Of a stretch of 9,742 nucleotides of DNA, positions 1-7,227 are shown piece after piece. The position numbers and the translations under genes were made by a program. The stretch covers positions 1 to 9,742 of the forward strand of contig JABDPL010000033.1 of NCBI GenBank assembly GCA_013042825.1, written 5' to 3'. Source of the stretch: Flavobacteriaceae bacterium (GTDB taxonomy: Bacteria; Bacteroidota; Bacteroidia; Flavobacteriales; Flavobacteriaceae). The notes beneath the pieces are model-generated. The model was not told the DNA's origin. It made no database searches and saw only the letters and a list, made by a program, of their open reading frames with translations. Position 1 is the stretch's first letter. Every line of letters starts with the position of its first letter.

Positions 1-1
1 G

Positions 2-304
2 GCAGACATCGCCTCAGCCCTGAGTAATAAGGTGATCTTCACAAGTGACAATCCCAGAACCGAATCGCCTGAAGCCATAATTGAAGAGATGGAGAAAGGT
101 GTTGAGCCTCAGAATTTTAAGAAAGTACTTTCGATAGTTGACAGGAAACAGGCTATAAAAACCGCTATCCAGCTGGCACGATCGAATGACATAATCCTGA
201 TTGCGGGCAAAGGCCATGAGACCTACCAGGAAATAAATGGAAATCGCCTTGAATTCGATGATTATAAAATCGCGGAAGAACTCTTAAAACAATTACAAAA
301 ATAA
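2..304 (+). CDS. murE: UDP-MurNAc-tripeptide synthetase MurE, C-terminal part (5' end outside window)
   Basis: This is the last 100 codons of MurE, open from the left edge in frame 2 and ending in TAA. MurE is the cytoplasmic ATP-dependent ligase that adds the third stem amino acid to UDP-MurNAc-L-Ala-D-Glu. Only the C-terminal Mur ligase domain is present. It shows TSDNPR (DNPR at nt 47-58), the signature of enzymes that add meso-diaminopimelate rather than lysine. It also has GKGHE (nt 206-220), which in characterised MurE proteins contacts the diaminopimelate. A GTG lies in frame at nt 32, but the frame continues upstream of it with MurE-like sequence, so it is an internal valine and not a start. 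The stop lies 2 nt before mraY, so the two are probably co-transcribed. In E. coli murF sits between murE and mraY, but here it does not. Identity is secure; substrate specificity is inferred from the motif. Confidence 0.95.
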   Translation, partial: ADIASALSNKVIFTSDNPRTESPEAIIEEMEKGVEPQNFKKVLSIVDRKQAIKTAIQLARSNDIILIAGKGHETYQEINGNRLEFDDYKIAEELLKQLQK

Positions 305-306
305 GC

Positions 307-1539
307 ATGCTGTATTACCTGTTCGAATACTTGGAAAACGAATATCAGTTCCCCGGAGCCTCACTTTTTGGTTTTATAACCTTCCGTGCAGCTATGGCTA
401 TTATTCTTTCCCTGCTTATTTCTACGATCTACGGAAAGCGGATAATACGGTTCCTTCAGAAGAAGCAAGTGGGAGAGACCATCAGGGATCTCGGCCTCGA
501 AGGACAAAATGAAAAAGCAGGAACACCGACAATGGGTGGCATAATCATCATAATCGCTACGCTGATACCTGTTCTGCTACTCTCAAAATTGGAAAATATC
601 TATGTGATCCTTCTGATCACAACCACCGTTTGGATGGGCATAATCGGATTTATAGATGATTATATCAAGAAATTCAAAAAAGATAAGGAAGGTCTAAAAG
701 GCCGGTTTAAGATTATGGGGCAGGTAGTTCTCGGGTTAATTGTTGGAATTACACTTTACTTTCATCCAGAGGTAACCGTAAAAGAGGAACTGCCGCTGGC
801 TGAACAGGTAGTTGTCACCGAATCAACCCAGAATCTGAAACAATTTAAGCCCGAAGAAAAATCTACCAAAACCACAATTCCTTTTGTGAAGTATAACGAA
901 TTCGATTATGCTGATCTGATCGCCTGGATCAGTCCGGAAGCCAGGAACTATGCTTGGTTGATCTTTATTCCACTGGTTATTTTCATCATCACAGCCGTAT
1001 CTAACGGGGCAAATCTTACCGATGGGATCGACGGACTGGCAGCCGGATCGTCCGCAATTATCGTCTTGACCCTGGGTATTTTCGCCTGGGTTTCAGGTAA
1101 CATAATTTTCTCAGATTACCTGAATATCATGTATATCCCACGTGTTGAGGAGATCACTATATACATAACAGCCTTTGTGGGTGCCCTGATAGGCTTTTTA
1201 TGGTATAACACTTATCCCGCACAGGTGTTTATGGGCGATACAGGCAGCTTAACCATAGGAGGGATTATTGCGGTAATCGCGATTGCTGTGCGCAAAGAAT
1301 GGTTAATCCCGGTGCTATGCGGGATTTTCCTTGCTGAGAATTTATCTGTAGTCATGCAAGTGAGCTACTTCAAGTACACCAAGAAAAAGTTTGGCGAGGG
1401 CCGTCGCATCTTTAAGATGTCACCCCTGCATCACCATTACCAGAAACTCGGTTACCACGAAAGCAAGATTGTAACCCGGTTTTGGATCATCGGCATACTA
1501 TTGGCGATCGTTTCAATTGTCACATTGAAGATTCGCTAA
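307..1539 (+). CDS. mraY: Phospho-N-acetylmuramoyl-pentapeptide transferase MraY
   Basis: MraY transfers phospho-MurNAc-pentapeptide from UDP to undecaprenyl phosphate at the inner face of the cytoplasmic membrane, making lipid I. The 410-residue protein has the family motifs in order: GTPTMGG (72-78), the Asp pair in GFIDDYIKK (D117-D118), NLTDGIDG (236-243), MGDTGS (309-314) and the HHH motif in SPLHHHYQKLGYHE (H375-377). Many hydrophobic segments separate them, at about 21-40, 78-94, 98-115, 137-152, 216-232, 247-264, 284-300, 317-330, 332-350 and 392-408, which fits ten membrane helices. It is about 50 residues longer than E. coli MraY (360). The excess is a hydrophilic stretch at about 153-215, between helices 4 and 5, predicted periplasmic from the family's topology. 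The ATG at 307 lies 2 nt after the murE stop and gives the N-terminus I expect for flavobacterial MraY. No Shine-Dalgarno sequence precedes it. The stop overlaps the murD start by one base. Confidence 0.98.
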   Translation: MLYYLFEYLENEYQFPGASLFGFITFRAAMAIILSLLISTIYGKRIIRFLQKKQVGETIRDLGLEGQNEKAGTPTMGGIIIIIATLIPVLLLSKLENIYVILLITTTVWMGIIGFIDDYIKKFKKDKEGLKGRFKIMGQVVLGLIVGITLYFHPEVTVKEELPLAEQVVVTESTQNLKQFKPEEKSTKTTIPFVKYNEFDYADLIAWISPEARNYAWLIFIPLVIFIITAVSNGANLTDGIDGLAAGSSAIIVLTLGIFAWVSGNIIFSDYLNIMYIPRVEEITIYITAFVGALIGFLWYNTYPAQVFMGDTGSLTIGGIIAVIAIAVRKEWLIPVLCGIFLAENLSVVMQVSYFKYTKKKFGEGRRIFKMSPLHHHYQKLGYHESKIVTRFWIIGILLAIVSIVTLKIR

Positions 1540-2879
1540 TGAAAAAACTGGTTGTTCTCGGCGGAGGTGAGAGCGGCATTGGTGCAGCCGTTCTGGGGAA
1601 ACAAAAAGGTTATGAGGTGTTTGTTTCCGATTACGGTAAGATAAAGGAGAATTACAAAAATGTTCTTTTACATCATGAGATTGAATGGGAGGAAGGTTTG
1701 CATTCCGAAGGAAAAATAACCGAAGCAGACCTGGTCATGAAGAGCCCGGGTATTCCCGATGATGTTCCTATTGTCAGGATGGCGCAATCGTCAGGACTGT
1801 CGGTTATTTCGGAAATCGAGTTTGCATCCAGGTTTACCGATGCGATGATTATAGGGATCACAGGAAGCAACGGCAAGACCACCACCACCATGCTTGCGCA
1901 CCATATTCTCAAAAATGGAGGGTTAAATGCAGGCATGGCAGGTAACATCGGGGATAGTTTTGCTCTGAGTGTTTCAAAAGAAAACTTCGACTTCTATGTT
2001 TTAGAGCTAAGCAGTTTCCAACTGGATGGCATCATAGATTTCAGACCGCATATAGCCATAATAACCAACATCACACCCGATCACCTGGACAGGTATAACT
2101 ACCGGTTTGAGAATTATGTGGCATCGAAATTCAGAATATGCATGAACCATTCAAAGGAGGACTACCTGGTATACGATGCGGAAGACGCAGTTATCCGAAA
2201 GTACCTCGACGAAAATCCTATTCAATCAACATTGATTCCATTCTCATTGGAGAATGAGCAGGAACAGGGGATTTATTATAACGACAACGAAAAAACGATT
2301 CATATAAAAATTGAAAATAGCGATCATATTATGCCAACATCAAATTTATCATTAGAAGGAAAGCACAACATCAAAAATGCAATGGCTGCCTCGGCAGTTG
2401 CCCAGCTGCTTCACATCAGGAACAACACTATTCGCGAAAGCCTTGAAACTTTCCAGGGTGCAGAGCACCGTTTAGAGCAGGTTTTACGGATCAATAAAGT
2501 GGAGTATATCAACGATTCGAAGGCCACAAATGTGAATGCCACCTATTATGCTTTAGAAAGCATGGACAAACCAACTGTTTGGATAGTGGGTGGAGAAGAT
2601 AAGGGGAATGACTATGAACAGCTATTTCCTTTTGTAAATGAAAAGGTGAAGGCCATTATCTGTCTTGGGGTGGACAATAAGAAACTCATGGAAAGTTTTG
2701 GCGGTATGGTAGACATCATAGTCGAAACCCAATTCATGAGCGAAGCTGTGAAAATCGCTTATAAAATAGCTGAATCAGGTGACGCTGTTCTGCTATCTCC
2801 TGCATGTGCGAGTTTCGATCTGTTTGATAACTATGAAGATCGTGGAAGACAATTTAAAGAAGCTGTAAGAAAACTATAA
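1539..2879 (+). CDS. murD: UDP-N-acetylmuramoyl-L-alanine--D-glutamate ligase MurD
   Basis: MurD adds D-glutamate to UDP-MurNAc-L-Ala using ATP, in the cytoplasm. The 446 residues follow the three-domain Mur ligase plan. The N-terminal Rossmann-like UDP-binding domain opens with VLGGGESG (6-13). The central ATPase domain has the P-loop GSNGKTTT (109-116). The C-terminal domain carries NDSKATN (325-331) and SPACASFD (420-427). K197 in YVASKFR aligns with the carbamylated lysine of E. coli MurD. I chose the ATG at 1539, which overlaps the mraY stop in TAATG. The frame stays open upstream to an ATG at 1482, but that would add 19 residues coded inside mraY, with no similarity to MurD N-termini, ahead of the usual MKKLVVLGGG start. 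The one-base overlap suggests reinitiation by ribosomes finishing mraY. Length is close to the family norm, and nothing appears broken. Confidence 0.98.
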   Translation: MKKLVVLGGGESGIGAAVLGKQKGYEVFVSDYGKIKENYKNVLLHHEIEWEEGLHSEGKITEADLVMKSPGIPDDVPIVRMAQSSGLSVISEIEFASRFTDAMIIGITGSNGKTTTTMLAHHILKNGGLNAGMAGNIGDSFALSVSKENFDFYVLELSSFQLDGIIDFRPHIAIITNITPDHLDRYNYRFENYVASKFRICMNHSKEDYLVYDAEDAVIRKYLDENPIQSTLIPFSLENEQEQGIYYNDNEKTIHIKIENSDHIMPTSNLSLEGKHNIKNAMAASAVAQLLHIRNNTIRESLETFQGAEHRLEQVLRINKVEYINDSKATNVNATYYALESMDKPTVWIVGGEDKGNDYEQLFPFVNEKVKAIICLGVDNKKLMESFGGMVDIIVETQFMSEAVKIAYKIAESGDAVLLSPACASFDLFDNYEDRGRQFKEAVRKL

Positions 2880-2881
2880 CC

Positions 2882-4075
2882 TTGGAATTGCTCAAGAACA
2901 TAAAAGGTGATAAGCTAATATGGGCGATTGCAGCCCTTTTGGCGATATTCTCATTCTTGCCGGTTTACAGCGCGGCAAGTAATCTGGCATATATTAGCGG
3001 TGATGGGAATACCTTTAATTATTTTCTTAAGCACTTCCTGCATCTCTTCCTTGGCTTTGCCCTGATGTATGGTGTTCATCGTATTCCATATCGCTATTTT
3101 CGGGGCTTATCTATGATAATGATTCCCATGGTTTTGGTATTGTTGATAGTCACGCTTCTTCAGGGAACGACCATAGAGGGTGCCAACGCCAGTAGATGGA
3201 TACAAGTTCCTTTTGTTGGTTTCACCTTCCAACCGTCTACACTAGCTGCGGTTGTACTTATGGTCTATGTGGCCCGCTACCTGTCCAAAACAATGGATAA
3301 GCAGCTTTCATTCAAAGAAACCCTTCTACCCCTGTGGGTGCCGGTCTTTTTGATCCTGGCTCTGATTCTTCCAGCTAATTTCTCGACAACCGCAATAATT
3401 TTTGTGATGGTGCTTGTTCTTACATTCCTCGGAGGCTACCCTTTGAGATATTTAGCACTGATATTAATATCGGGAGTTGTTGTATTGTCAGTATTTATAC
3501 TTGCAGCCAGGGCTTTCCCCGAAGCCATGCCGAACCGGGTAGATACATGGACGAACAGGATTGAAAATTTTTTGAATGGTGAAGACACTGAAGCCGATTA
3601 CCAGATTGAAAAGGCTAAGATCGCAATTGCTTCAGGGCACATCCAGGGACTGGGTCCTGGTAAAAGTATTCAGAAAAACTTTTTGCCCCAATCATCTTCA
3701 GATTTTATATATGCCATCATTATCGAGGAATACGGCCTAATTGGAGGCCTATTCCTGATGATGCTTTATTTATGGTTGCTGTTCAGGATAGTAATAGTTG
3801 CCCATAAAAGCGATACCATCTTCGGTAAATTATTGGCCATAGGTGTAGGGATGCCTATAGTATTTCAGGCCTTGATCAATATGGGAGTTGCAGTAGAACT
3901 TTTTCCTGTTACAGGACAAACCCTACCCTTGATAAGTAGTGGGGGTACATCGATCTGGATGACTTGTCTGGCTCTTGGTATCATATTGAGTGTTAGTGCC
4001 AAACGCCAGGAGATTAGGGAGATGGAAGAGCGTGAAGATAACCCATTGGAAATTTTAAGTGAAACCATAGGATGA
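2882..4075 (+). CDS. ftsW: Septal peptidoglycan glycosyltransferase FtsW (SEDS family), TTG start
   Basis: FtsW is the SEDS-family membrane glycosyltransferase that polymerises lipid II at the division septum together with its class B PBP partner (FtsI). The 397-residue protein is highly hydrophobic, with about ten predicted membrane helices. Family marks are ANASRWI (101-107), FTFQPS (114-119), LPQSSSDFIYAIIIEEYG (268-285) and the segment NMGV...ELFPVTGQTLPLISSGGTS (333-357). D274 in SSSDFIYA aligns with the catalytic aspartate of SEDS enzymes (D297 in E. coli FtsW). The C-terminal tail from about 374 is charged and cytoplasmic. The start must be a non-ATG codon: the first in-frame ATG is codon 62, which would remove the first membrane helix. 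TTG at 2882, 2 nt after the murD stop, gives MELLKNIKGDK..., which fits related N-termini. TTG at 2888 is the alternative. The 3' end overlaps murG by 4 nt (ATGA). Confidence 0.96.
   Translation: MELLKNIKGDKLIWAIAALLAIFSFLPVYSAASNLAYISGDGNTFNYFLKHFLHLFLGFALMYGVHRIPYRYFRGLSMIMIPMVLVLLIVTLLQGTTIEGANASRWIQVPFVGFTFQPSTLAAVVLMVYVARYLSKTMDKQLSFKETLLPLWVPVFLILALILPANFSTTAIIFVMVLVLTFLGGYPLRYLALILISGVVVLSVFILAARAFPEAMPNRVDTWTNRIENFLNGEDTEADYQIEKAKIAIASGHIQGLGPGKSIQKNFLPQSSSDFIYAIIIEEYGLIGGLFLMMLYLWLLFRIVIVAHKSDTIFGKLLAIGVGMPIVFQALINMGVAVELFPVTGQTLPLISSGGTSIWMTCLALGIILSVSAKRQEIREMEEREDNPLEILSETIG
3726..3756 (+). other. Intragenic hairpin in ftsW (possible RNA structure)
   Basis: Seen directly: AGGAATA-C-GGCCT, then the loop AATTGG, then AGGCC-TATTCCT. 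This gives 12 possible base pairs broken only by one bulged C (3733), with a six-base loop at 3739-3744. It falls in codons for the conserved EEYGLIGGLFL segment just after the catalytic Asp region. It is not followed by a U-run, so it is not a standard intrinsic terminator. Any role is unknown, and it may be a by-product of codon choice in a Gly/Leu-rich stretch. Confidence 0.35.
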
Positions 4076-5166
4076 AAGCCATGAGGATCATATTGTCAGG
4101 AGGGGGAACCGGAGGTCATATCTATCCGGCCATATCTATCGCCAATGAACTCAAGGCTCGTCATCCTAAAGCTGAATTTCTGTTTGTTGGTGCCAGGGAT
4201 AAAATGGAAATGGAAAAGGTTCCTCAGGCGGGTTATAAGATTGAAGGCTTATGGATTTCAGGTATACAACGCCAACTCACCCTAAAAAATCTGTCATTTC
4301 CTTTCAAGCTGATCAGTAGTTTATTGAGATCGCGAAAAATCCTTAATCAATTTAAACCAGATGTCGCCATAGGCACCGGTGGATTCGCTAGTGGGCCACT
4401 TCTGCAAATGGCTGTATCCAAAGGAATTCCCAGCTTGATCCAGGAACAGAACTCATACCCCGGAATAACAAATAAGCTGCTCTCGAAGAAAGCACAGATC
4501 ATTTGTGTGGCTTACGATGGATTGGAGAAATACTTTCCGAAGGGCAAAATCATAAAAACAGGTAATCCAGTCAGACAGGATATTTTGAATATTGAAGGAC
4601 GTGCGATTGAGGCAAAGGATCATTTCGAACTCAAGCATAATAAATATACCCTATTAGTTCTTGGTGGCAGTCTTGGTGCACGCCGGATCAATACTTTGAT
4701 AGAGGAGAAATTAGAGTTCTTTCAAACTCAAAATGTGCAACTGATCTGGCAGTGTGGCAAATTATATTACGATCAGTATAAAACGTTTGATAAAACCGAA
4801 GATGTTCAGGTTCATGCTTTCTTAAATAATATGGCCCTTGCATATGCCGCAGCCGATATAATCATCTCTAGAGCGGGAGCAAGTTCGGTGTCAGAACTCT
4901 GTATAGTGGGTAAACCGGTGATATTCATCCCCTCACCAAATGTTGCTGAAGATCATCAAACCAAGAACGCCAGGGCCATTGTTGAACAGGGAGGCGCGTT
5001 GATCATAAAGGAGGAAGACCTCGATGTGGATTTTGAGAATGAGTTTTCCACTCTTGTGAATTCCAAAGAAAAACAAGAACATTTGGCATCAGGTATCAAG
5101 AAACTCGCATTGGTTGATGCTACAAGTGATATTGCAGATGAGGTGGAAAAATTATTGAAGATATGA
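4072..5166 (+). CDS. murG: UDP-GlcNAc:lipid I GlcNAc transferase MurG
   Basis: MurG is the membrane-associated GT28 glycosyltransferase that adds GlcNAc from UDP-GlcNAc to lipid I on the cytoplasmic face, giving lipid II. The 364 residues form the two Rossmann-like halves of the GT-B fold. Visible motifs are the N-terminal glycine loop SGGGTGGHIYPA (9-20), a second loop GTGGFASGP (101-109), QEQNSYPGITNK (124-135; E. coli has HEQN here), the third glycine loop LGGSLGARRIN (197-207), the donor-site SRAGASSVSEL (266-276) and DHQTKNA (294-300). The ATG at 4072 overlaps the ftsW stop as ATGA. A second in-frame ATG at 4081 gives MRIILSGGG and cannot be excluded as the real start; the two differ by only three residues. 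The 3' end overlaps murC by 4 nt. Length matches the family, and no defect is seen. Confidence 0.98.
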   Translation: MKAMRIILSGGGTGGHIYPAISIANELKARHPKAEFLFVGARDKMEMEKVPQAGYKIEGLWISGIQRQLTLKNLSFPFKLISSLLRSRKILNQFKPDVAIGTGGFASGPLLQMAVSKGIPSLIQEQNSYPGITNKLLSKKAQIICVAYDGLEKYFPKGKIIKTGNPVRQDILNIEGRAIEAKDHFELKHNKYTLLVLGGSLGARRINTLIEEKLEFFQTQNVQLIWQCGKLYYDQYKTFDKTEDVQVHAFLNNMALAYAAADIIISRAGASSVSELCIVGKPVIFIPSPNVAEDHQTKNARAIVEQGGALIIKEEDLDVDFENEFSTLVNSKEKQEHLASGIKKLALVDATSDIADEVEKLLKI

Positions 5167-6515
5167 GCGGATTGAACAAGGACAATATGTATTTCATCGG
5201 TATTGGGGGTATCGGGATGAGTGCGCTCGCGAGATACTTCAGGACCTTGGGTAAATCTGTAGCAGGATATGACCGGGTTTCATCTGAGATCACAGATGGA
5301 CTGCAGGCCCTGGGAATACACGTTCATTTTGACGATAGTATTGATCAAATCGATCCGGATTTCCTAAATTCAGAAACGACCCTTATCGTCTTTACACCGG
5401 CTATACCTGAAAATCACAGTGAATTAAATTATTTCAGGCAGAACGGCTTTGAGATATTAAAAAGGGCTGAGGTCCTCGGTTTAATAACAGAACAAACAAC
5501 ATGCCTGGCAGTTGCAGGGACTCATGGTAAGACTACCACCTCAACCATTCTCGCGCATTTGCTTGTAGAAGCAGGAGTTGAGGTTACGGCATTCCTTGGG
5601 GGTATTTCCGAGAATTACGATTCGAATTTTATTCAGAAAGGCCAGCGTGTGTCTGTTGTCGAAGCTGATGAGTTCGACCGCTCCTTCCTTAAATTACGTC
5701 CGGATTTCGCCAGCATTACATCTATGGATGCCGATCATTTGGATATATACGGCAATGCCGAAAATCTTAAAGAATCCTTCATGGCTTTTACCAAATGCAT
5801 CAAGGAAGGCGGTAAACTCTTCGTCGTAAAAGGATTGCCCTTGCCTGGTATAAGTTGTGCCGTAGATGAAGCAGCCGATTATTCGGCCCATAATATTAGA
5901 ATTGAAAACGGGACTTATGTGTTCGATCTGAAAACACCAAAGTCCACAATAGACGATATAAGATTTAACCTACCTGGTAGACATAATTTGTCGAATGCTG
6001 TAATAGCCTTGGCAATGGCTATAGAATATGGTTGCGCTCCGTATAGACTTGCCAGGGCATTAGCATCTTTCAAGGGGGTTAAACGACGTTTTAGCTGTCA
6101 TATAAAAACGGATAATTTGGTTTTTATAGATGATTATGCGCACCATCCGGAAGAAATAAATGCTGTTTATCTGGCAGTTAGGGAGATGTTCCCTGACAAG
6201 AAAGTCCTGGTAATGTTTCAACCGCATCTATTCAGCAGGACCAGGGATTTCGCCGATGAATTCGCCCGTAGTCTCGAAAAGTTCGATGAAGTGTGGTTAT
6301 TAAAAATTTACCCCGCTCGGGAAGAACCCATTGAAGGGATTACATCAAGCTGGTTGTTAGACAAGATAAGGCACTCAAAAAAACGTCTTATTTCCAAGGC
6401 GGAAATAATTCCGGCTCTTGAAGATGTCCAAGCAGGCGTTATTATGACGCTTGGCGCCGGTGATATAGGGGAAGAAGTTGAACTGATAAAGGATAAACTG
6501 AGTTATGCGATTTAA
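5163..6515 (+). CDS. murC: UDP-N-acetylmuramate--L-alanine ligase MurC
   Basis: MurC catalyses the first peptide-forming step, joining L-alanine to UDP-MurNAc with ATP in the cytoplasm. The 450 residues show the Rossmann-like UDP-binding loop GIGGIGMS (13-20), the ATPase P-loop GTHGKTTT (119-126), EADEFDRSF (167-175), MDADHLDIYG (188-197), PGRHNLSNA (271-279), DYAHHPEE (324-331), FQPHLFSRT (352-360) and LGAGDI (430-435). This set, with GTHGKT and DYAHHP, separates MurC from MurD, MurE and MurF. At 450 residues it is somewhat shorter than E. coli MurC (491) but has every recognised motif. The ATG at 5163 sits in an ATGA overlap with the murG stop. The 3' end overlaps ftsQ by 11 nt. No ddl or murB follows it, unlike in many Proteobacteria. 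Confidence 0.98.
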   Translation: MSGLNKDNMYFIGIGGIGMSALARYFRTLGKSVAGYDRVSSEITDGLQALGIHVHFDDSIDQIDPDFLNSETTLIVFTPAIPENHSELNYFRQNGFEILKRAEVLGLITEQTTCLAVAGTHGKTTTSTILAHLLVEAGVEVTAFLGGISENYDSNFIQKGQRVSVVEADEFDRSFLKLRPDFASITSMDADHLDIYGNAENLKESFMAFTKCIKEGGKLFVVKGLPLPGISCAVDEAADYSAHNIRIENGTYVFDLKTPKSTIDDIRFNLPGRHNLSNAVIALAMAIEYGCAPYRLARALASFKGVKRRFSCHIKTDNLVFIDDYAHHPEEINAVYLAVREMFPDKKVLVMFQPHLFSRTRDFADEFARSLEKFDEVWLLKIYPAREEPIEGITSSWLLDKIRHSKKRLISKAEIIPALEDVQAGVIMTLGAGDIGEEVELIKDKLSYAI

Positions 6516-7224
6516 CTGGAATTACATAAAATTCATCATCCTGCTGACTTTGATTGCTGGCCTGTATTCCTATTCAACTGTAAAAAATGATGCACGTATG
6601 ATCGAGGACATTCAGATTCGTTTTCTCGGTGATAATGACTTATATATTACGGAAGAAGCCGTTAATAAATTGTTAATACAAAATAAAGACAGTATTACGG
6701 CAGTGCGTAAAGAAGCCCTAGATTTGAATGGATTGGAAACCGCCCTTAAATCTAATCCCATGATCAAAACCGCAGAGGTGTATCTATCTGTAAATGGGCA
6801 AGTTAAGGCCGATATTAAGCAGCGCAAACCCATTGCAAGAGTGCTTACCAATGCATCGTATTATATCGATGAGGACGGTTTATTCATGCCCTTATCAGGA
6901 AATCGTACAGCACGCGTTCCGCTTGTCACAGGAGATATACTCAAAAATGACCTCAATAATGTGTACAGGGTTGCCAGGAAAATTCAGGCAGATGAATTTT
7001 TAAGGTTTCATGTTGTTGAGATCATTCAGCATTCAGATCGTTCCATAAGTCTAAAGTTCCGGGAATTAGATTTCGAAATTGTCCTGGGTAAAGTTGATAA
7101 ACTCGATGGAAAGATCAACAATTTGAAAGCATTTTATCAAAAAGCGAGAAAGGACAATGCGCTTAAGAAATACAAAAAAGTGAATTTAACTTATGAAAGC
7201 CAGGTCGTCTGCACAAAAAAATAA
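6505..7224 (+). CDS. ftsQ: Cell division protein FtsQ (DivIB family)
   Basis: FtsQ is a bitopic inner-membrane divisome protein that recruits FtsL/FtsB and connects early and late division proteins. The 239-residue protein has only about 8 cytoplasmic residues (MRFNWNYI), one membrane helix at about 9-24, then a periplasmic part. A POTRA-like segment covers about 33-108, opening IEDIQIRFLGDN and ending KADIKQRKPIARV, where the KP-IA pattern marks the FtsQ/DivIB boundary. The beta domain follows from about 115, with YYIDEDGLFMPLS (119-131) and the C-terminal KVNLTYESQVVC (225-236). Sequence conservation in this family is low, so assignment rests on this architecture plus position between murC and ftsA. 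The ATG at 6505 lies inside murC (11-nt overlap). An AAAGGA at about 6488-6493 lies 11 nt before it, the nearest thing to a Shine-Dalgarno in the window, though rather distant. The ftsA start is 3 nt downstream of the stop. Confidence 0.94.
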   Translation: MRFNWNYIKFIILLTLIAGLYSYSTVKNDARMIEDIQIRFLGDNDLYITEEAVNKLLIQNKDSITAVRKEALDLNGLETALKSNPMIKTAEVYLSVNGQVKADIKQRKPIARVLTNASYYIDEDGLFMPLSGNRTARVPLVTGDILKNDLNNVYRVARKIQADEFLRFHVVEIIQHSDRSISLKFRELDFEIVLGKVDKLDGKINNLKAFYQKARKDNALKKYKKVNLTYESQVVCTKK

Positions 7225-7227
7225 GGT

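Noticed and set aside
603..621. Seven-base perfect inverted repeat (TGTGATC...GATCACA) in mraY
   Set aside because: It is short, lies within codons for a hydrophobic helix, has no T-run or other signal, and is the sort of repeat expected by chance. A six-base one (CTGATC...GATCAG) at 916-932 is rejected for the same reason.
1482..1538. Upstream in-frame ATG that would lengthen MurD by 19 residues
   Set aside because: The extra residues are coded within the mraY C-terminal codons in another frame and do not resemble MurD. The ATG at 1539 gives the standard MKKLVVLGGG start and a one-base overlap typical of the operon.
5578..5829. 83-codon + strand open frame inside murC
   Set aside because: It overlaps well-conserved MurC codons (EADEFD region) in another frame, and the product has no recognisable features.
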